This document shows, in pieces, positions 5,024-6,009 of a stretch of 6,009 nt of DNA. Source of the stretch: an uncultured Veillonella sp. (GTDB lineage: Bacteria; Bacillota; Negativicutes; Veillonellales; Veillonellaceae); NCBI GenBank assembly GCA_900550455.1, contig URSE01000066.1, positions 1 through 6,009 of the forward strand. The letters run 5' to 3'. The stretch's first letter is position 1. Every line of letters starts with the position of its first letter. The notes beneath the pieces were generated by a model. It saw only the letters and a program-made list of their open reading frames with translations. It was not told where the DNA came from and made no database searches. Both the position numbers and the translations under genes were made by a program.

Positions 5024-5959
5024 ATGACCATAGCACTCATTGTGCTACTAGTTATTATTAGTCTGATAGGACTCATTCTTTGTTCGCCTATTTCCTATTC
5101 TTTGAAAGCTTCCGGCCGTCACCCCATGATGGTTGACCTGTCCGTCAAATGGCTCTATCGCCTCTTTGCCTTCCGCCTTTCCTATGAGGAAGGAGGACCT
5201 TTTATAAAAGAACTCTATATTTTGGGTTCAATGAAAATGGGCAAGGCTCGTGACTACGACGAGTGGTTAGAGAAGAGGATAGAAAAGGAAGTCAAGGAAG
5301 AGGATTTAGCAGAGGAAAAAGAGAACGAGGAAACCCATACAAAATTTGAAGAAGAGGAGGAAGCTTCCTATAAAAAGCGTGTTTCCTTCTCCTCTGATGG
5401 CCAGGTTTTGGCTACAGAATATGGGCAAGATTCTTCAGCAGGCAAGCCTTCTACAGAAAGTCATGTTGAGACTCCATCTAAAGAGGATTCATCTGGCCAT
5501 GATAGTAATCAGGGACAGGCAGAAAAGCCTCAGGACCATAAGGGCCTTTCACAAGGCCAGAAAACCGAGAAGGAAGGCTTGGATTACTTGTGGTGGAAGC
5601 CTTATATCTTGAATCGTGCATTCTGGTCAGCCCTGAGTCGTTTTATGGCCTCTTGTTATAACCATTCCAAGCCAGGGTCTACAGTAGTTGAAGGTAAGTT
5701 TGGCTTACCTAATCCTTACTATATGGGCGTATTGGCAGGTATCCTCTATACGCGATGGCCTCAGGCTATGAAAGAGATTGAATTGGATTTTGTAGAGGCT
5801 TCTTATGAAGGATCTATTCATATTCAAGGGCGTATGTTCTTATTGGCCTTTGCTTGGTTCGGGCTTCGTTTTGTATTAGCAAAGCCTGTACGGCAATTAA
5901 TCAGGGCCACTGGGGTATTTTTCCTCAAGTGGAAAAAGGCTAAGTCCGCTAGTAACTAG
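5024..5959 (+). CDS. DUF2953 domain membrane protein with long charged insert
   Basis: A 311-residue protein matching, by eye, the DUF2953 family (B. subtilis YtfI type), whose function is unknown. An N-terminal transmembrane helix (about 3-20) is followed by the conserved LSVKWLYRLFAFRLSY-like strand segment (39-54). Residues 80-185 form a very hydrophilic region: first an acidic helix rich in Glu/Lys with a run of five Glu (109-113), then a Ser/Gly/Gln/Lys-rich stretch likely to be disordered. The family core resumes with LWWKPY (189-194) and continues through VVEGKFGLPNPYYMGVLAG (219-237), ELDFVEASYEG and IQGRMFL. A second hydrophobic stretch (about 271-285) and a basic tail follow. AAGGGG (5012-5017), overlapping the cobO stop codon, sits six bases before the start. 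In spore formers this family is often next to ytfJ/gerW, so the next gene beyond the window might be a YtfJ homologue. It is probably co-transcribed with cobO, with no evident functional link. Confidence 0.75.
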   Translation: MTIALIVLLVIISLIGLILCSPISYSLKASGRHPMMVDLSVKWLYRLFAFRLSYEEGGPFIKELYILGSMKMGKARDYDEWLEKRIEKEVKEEDLAEEKENEETHTKFEEEEEASYKKRVSFSSDGQVLATEYGQDSSAGKPSTESHVETPSKEDSSGHDSNQGQAEKPQDHKGLSQGQKTEKEGLDYLWWKPYILNRAFWSALSRFMASCYNHSKPGSTVVEGKFGLPNPYYMGVLAGILYTRWPQAMKEIELDFVEASYEGSIHIQGRMFLLAFAWFGLRFVLAKPVRQLIRATGVFFLKWKKAKSASN

Positions 5960-5978
5960 TAGTAAAATTTTTATAAAA

Positions 5979-5998
5979 AGTAAATAATAGTAAATAAT
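5979..5998. repeat. 10-bp tandem duplication in AT-rich intergenic DNA
   Basis: AGTAAATAAT occurs twice head to tail (5979-5988 and 5989-5998) just after the A/T tracts at 5964-5979, in a 50-base stretch that is almost entirely A and T. The period of about one helical turn suggests bent DNA or an UP-type promoter element for the next gene, but the window ends before any gene appears. No convincing terminator for the DUF2953 gene is visible here. Confidence 0.5.
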
Positions 5999-6009
5999 TA
6001 TAAACATAT

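Noticed and set aside
5072..5086. Lipoprotein signal (Cys20) in the DUF2953 protein
   Set aside because: The residue before the Cys is Leu, not Gly, Ala or Ser, and there is no basic N-terminal stretch, so an uncleaved membrane anchor fits better.
5346..5612. 88-codon open frame in another + frame inside the DUF2953 gene
   Set aside because: It results from the purine-rich low-complexity insert, has no family features, and begins within the confirmed gene.

Overview
This window looks like ordinary chromosomal sequence from a low-to-moderate GC, strictly anaerobic Firmicute. The best guess is the class Negativicutes, with a Veillonella-like organism most likely; that name is an inference from protein style and gene content, not a database match. 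Supporting points are Bacillus/Clostridium-type ParA and ParB, a HydF maturase for [FeFe]-hydrogenase, the Firmicute families DUF4446 and DUF2953, strong AGGAGG-type ribosome binding sites, and a corrinoid adenosyltransferase that would suit a propionate-producing anaerobe using B12-dependent methylmalonyl-CoA mutase. All supported genes lie on the + strand.

Region 1 (1-4322) is a compact five-gene run: parA (5' end outside the window), parB, hydF, a DUF4446 membrane protein and a membrane-anchored M23 peptidase. parA and parB overlap by 17 bases, and the remaining gaps are 15, 10 and 6 bases, so these genes are very probably co-transcribed. parA and parB partition the chromosome origin region. 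The last two genes encode envelope proteins: a single-pass protein of unknown role, and a coiled-coil LytM-type peptidase with all its zinc and catalytic residues. hydF is the metabolic outsider in the run, and its GTPase domain lacks the usual guanine-specificity (G4) motif.

Region 2 (4323-4431) is the only substantial intergenic gap. It holds a perfect 12-bp hairpin with a short T-tail (terminator), followed directly by a TATAAT -10 box and a strong ribosome binding site for the next gene. No cobalamin riboswitch is visible.

Region 3 (4432-5959) is a two-gene unit, cobO and a DUF2953 membrane protein, separated by 10 bases. The final 50 bases (5960-6009) are very AT-rich, contain a 10-bp tandem duplication, and encode nothing that can be supported.

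No mobile element, CRISPR array, tRNA, rRNA or defence system was seen. The points most worth a second look are the degenerate G4 motif of HydF, the placement of hydF between parB and the envelope genes, and the alternative start of the M23 peptidase.
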